Below the pieces are notes generated by a model. The model saw only the letters and a list, made by a program, of their open reading frames with translations, was not told the DNA's origin and did not search any database. Made by a program: the position numbers and the translations under genes. A stretch of DNA of 6,400 nucleotides from an uncultured bacterium (lineage in GTDB: Bacteria; Bacillota_I; Bacilli_A; RF39; UBA660): the NCBI GenBank assembly GCA_905215145.1, contig CAJMOW010000078.1:1-6400 (forward strand), written 5' to 3'. Below are positions 5,515-6,400 of this stretch, piece by piece. Every line of letters starts with the position of its first letter. Positions within the stretch are counted from its first letter, which is position 1.

Positions 5515-6400
5515 TAGTGCTTCTACTATTGTGAAATTATATACCAATACAGTTCCATCTTCTGCTTGTGAAGTTATTATTACTTTTCCATCAGACAATT
5601 TATAATTTCCATTTCCTGTAATAGTAGTTGTTTTAACATTAGCAATTGCTTCTACCCTAAAATCTGTTTTTCCATAAGGGACAGTTAATACATAATCTTT
5701 ATTATTTGGAGTAAATGCTGGAGATATTGTAGCATCAGTTTTAACTTCTTTAATAGTTGCATCACTAGATTTTGGTCTAATTACTTTAATTGTATATGTT
5801 TTAACATTTCTATTTTCTGCAGTTACTTTAATTATATAATAATTATCATTAGTTGTTGATAAAGAAATTTCTTCTGGTTTTTCTACTGTTGCATTACTAT
5901 CCTCTGGTTCTGCTGTTACCTCAGATGCAAGTAATTTTTCTTTTATTGCATCAACGGTTACTTCATAGTCATAAATTTCACTATCAAATGTTGGAACTAA
6001 AACATATCCACTTACCGCTAGTAAACTTAAATTAGCATTATCATTTTTAGCTCTATTTATTTTAATTGTATATGTTTTCTTATCACCATTTTGTGCAGTT
6101 ACAACTATATTAAATTCATTTAAACCTGTTTTTAATCCTTTTGTTCCTACACCTTCAATTGTAGCATCTTCATCTTCAGCAGTGGCAGATATATCAATAC
6201 TAGTTTTTGAATATAATACATCATCTAATGTATATTCAAGTGTATCTTTATCAAAGTCTTTAACACTTATTCCATCTACTTTTAAGGTTGCTAAATTATT
6301 ATTTAGTTTTTTAGCTCTAATAACATTTATTGTATAGTTTTGTTTTGCTCCAGATTCACTTTCAACTTCTATAGTAATTGTATTACTGCCTACATTTAAT
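5398..6400 (-). CDS. Cadherin-like repeat protein, 5' part (N-terminus beyond the window, ends at a frameshift)
   Basis: The frame is open from the window edge down to a TAA at 5400-5398, about 333 visible codons. It encodes the tail of one cadherin-like repeat (ending YTINVIR), then complete repeats 1 (6046-6306), 2 (5770-6045) and 3 (5515-5769), and the first third of repeat 4 from 5514. It ends abruptly at GDLPYEQHN in the middle of that repeat. The other frame takes up the missing part, so this is the upstream portion of the dockerin protein and not a separate gene. An apparent TTG start at 5598 lies inside repeat 3 and can be ignored. Start, signal peptide and any adhesive or catalytic N-terminal domain are outside the window. 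If the frameshift is real, this part would be made without its dockerin. Confidence 0.8.
   Translation of the reverse strand, partial: LNVGSNTITIEVESESGAKQNYTINVIRAKKLNNNLATLKVDGISVKDFDKDTLEYTLDDVLYSKTSIDISATAEDEDATIEGVGTKGLKTGLNEFNIVVTAQNGDKKTYTIKINRAKNDNANLSLLAVSGYVLVPTFDSEIYDYEVTVDAIKEKLLASEVTAEPEDSNATVEKPEEISLSTTNDNYYIIKVTAENRNVKTYTIKVIRPKSSDATIKEVKTDATISPAFTPNNKDYVLTVPYGKTDFRVEAIANVKTTTITGNGNYKLSDGKVIITSQAEDGTVLVYNFTIVEALSNDATLSDLNVSGYPLDKTFYSTTLNYSIGDLPYEQHN
5405..5415 (-). other. Single-base frameshift junction in the dockerin protein gene
   Basis: On the minus strand the bases are TATGAACAACACAAC. Reading PYE and then stepping back one base gives PYE-TTQL-RINAT. This matches repeat 6 (PFE-TDKL-TVNAT) residue for residue in spacing. 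One missing A after GAA explains everything. The site is not a long homopolymer and no X-XXY-YYZ slippery heptamer is present. It is therefore either an inactivating deletion or a sequencing or assembly error. Confidence 0.85.

Noticed and set aside
5853..6035. Plus-strand open frame of 60 codons
   Set aside because: It is antisense to cadherin-like repeat 2, with Leu/His-rich shadow composition.

Overview
The window is strongly AT-rich, and all of its coding sequence lies on the minus strand. It reads as one compact operon fragment for cell-surface proteins from a low-GC Bacillota. The Shine-Dalgarno sequences are strong (AGGAGG type), and the signal peptides and single-pass membrane anchors are Gram-positive-like. 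TGG is used for Trp, and the three natural stop codons are TAA or TAG. An uncultured gut Bacilli or Clostridia lineage is a plausible source, but that is inference. No stretch of 300 bases or more lacks a gene. No RNA gene, insertion sequence or CRISPR array is visible. The operon promoter must lie beyond the right edge.

In transcription order (right to left) there are three genes. (1) From beyond 6400 down to 3893 runs a very long repeat protein whose N-terminus is outside the window. It carries at least seven complete cadherin-like beta-sandwich repeats, then a small pre-dockerin module, then a C-terminal type I dockerin. As written it is broken by a one-base frameshift near 5407-5412, inside the fourth complete visible repeat. 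(2) From 3882 to 1717 is a 721-residue protein with a signal peptide, an N-terminal cohesin-like domain, four cadherin-like repeats, one transmembrane helix and a 140-residue acidic cytoplasmic tail. (3) From 1711 to 29 is a 560-residue protein of the same plan (signal peptide, cohesin-like domain, cadherin-like repeats, transmembrane helix) with a short basic tail. A short AT-rich hairpin follows it at the left edge.

The genes are separated by 10 and 5 bases. In both junctions the stop codon of the upstream gene lies within or directly against the Shine-Dalgarno of the next, so translation is probably coupled. The layout suggests a self-contained surface assembly: a secreted dockerin-tagged stalk encoded next to two membrane-anchored cohesin receptors, all built from the same repeat. 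No catalytic domain is visible, so the visible part looks structural or adhesive rather than an ordinary enzyme-bearing cellulosome. Cohesin-dockerin pairing here is inferred from domain content and linkage and is not demonstrated.
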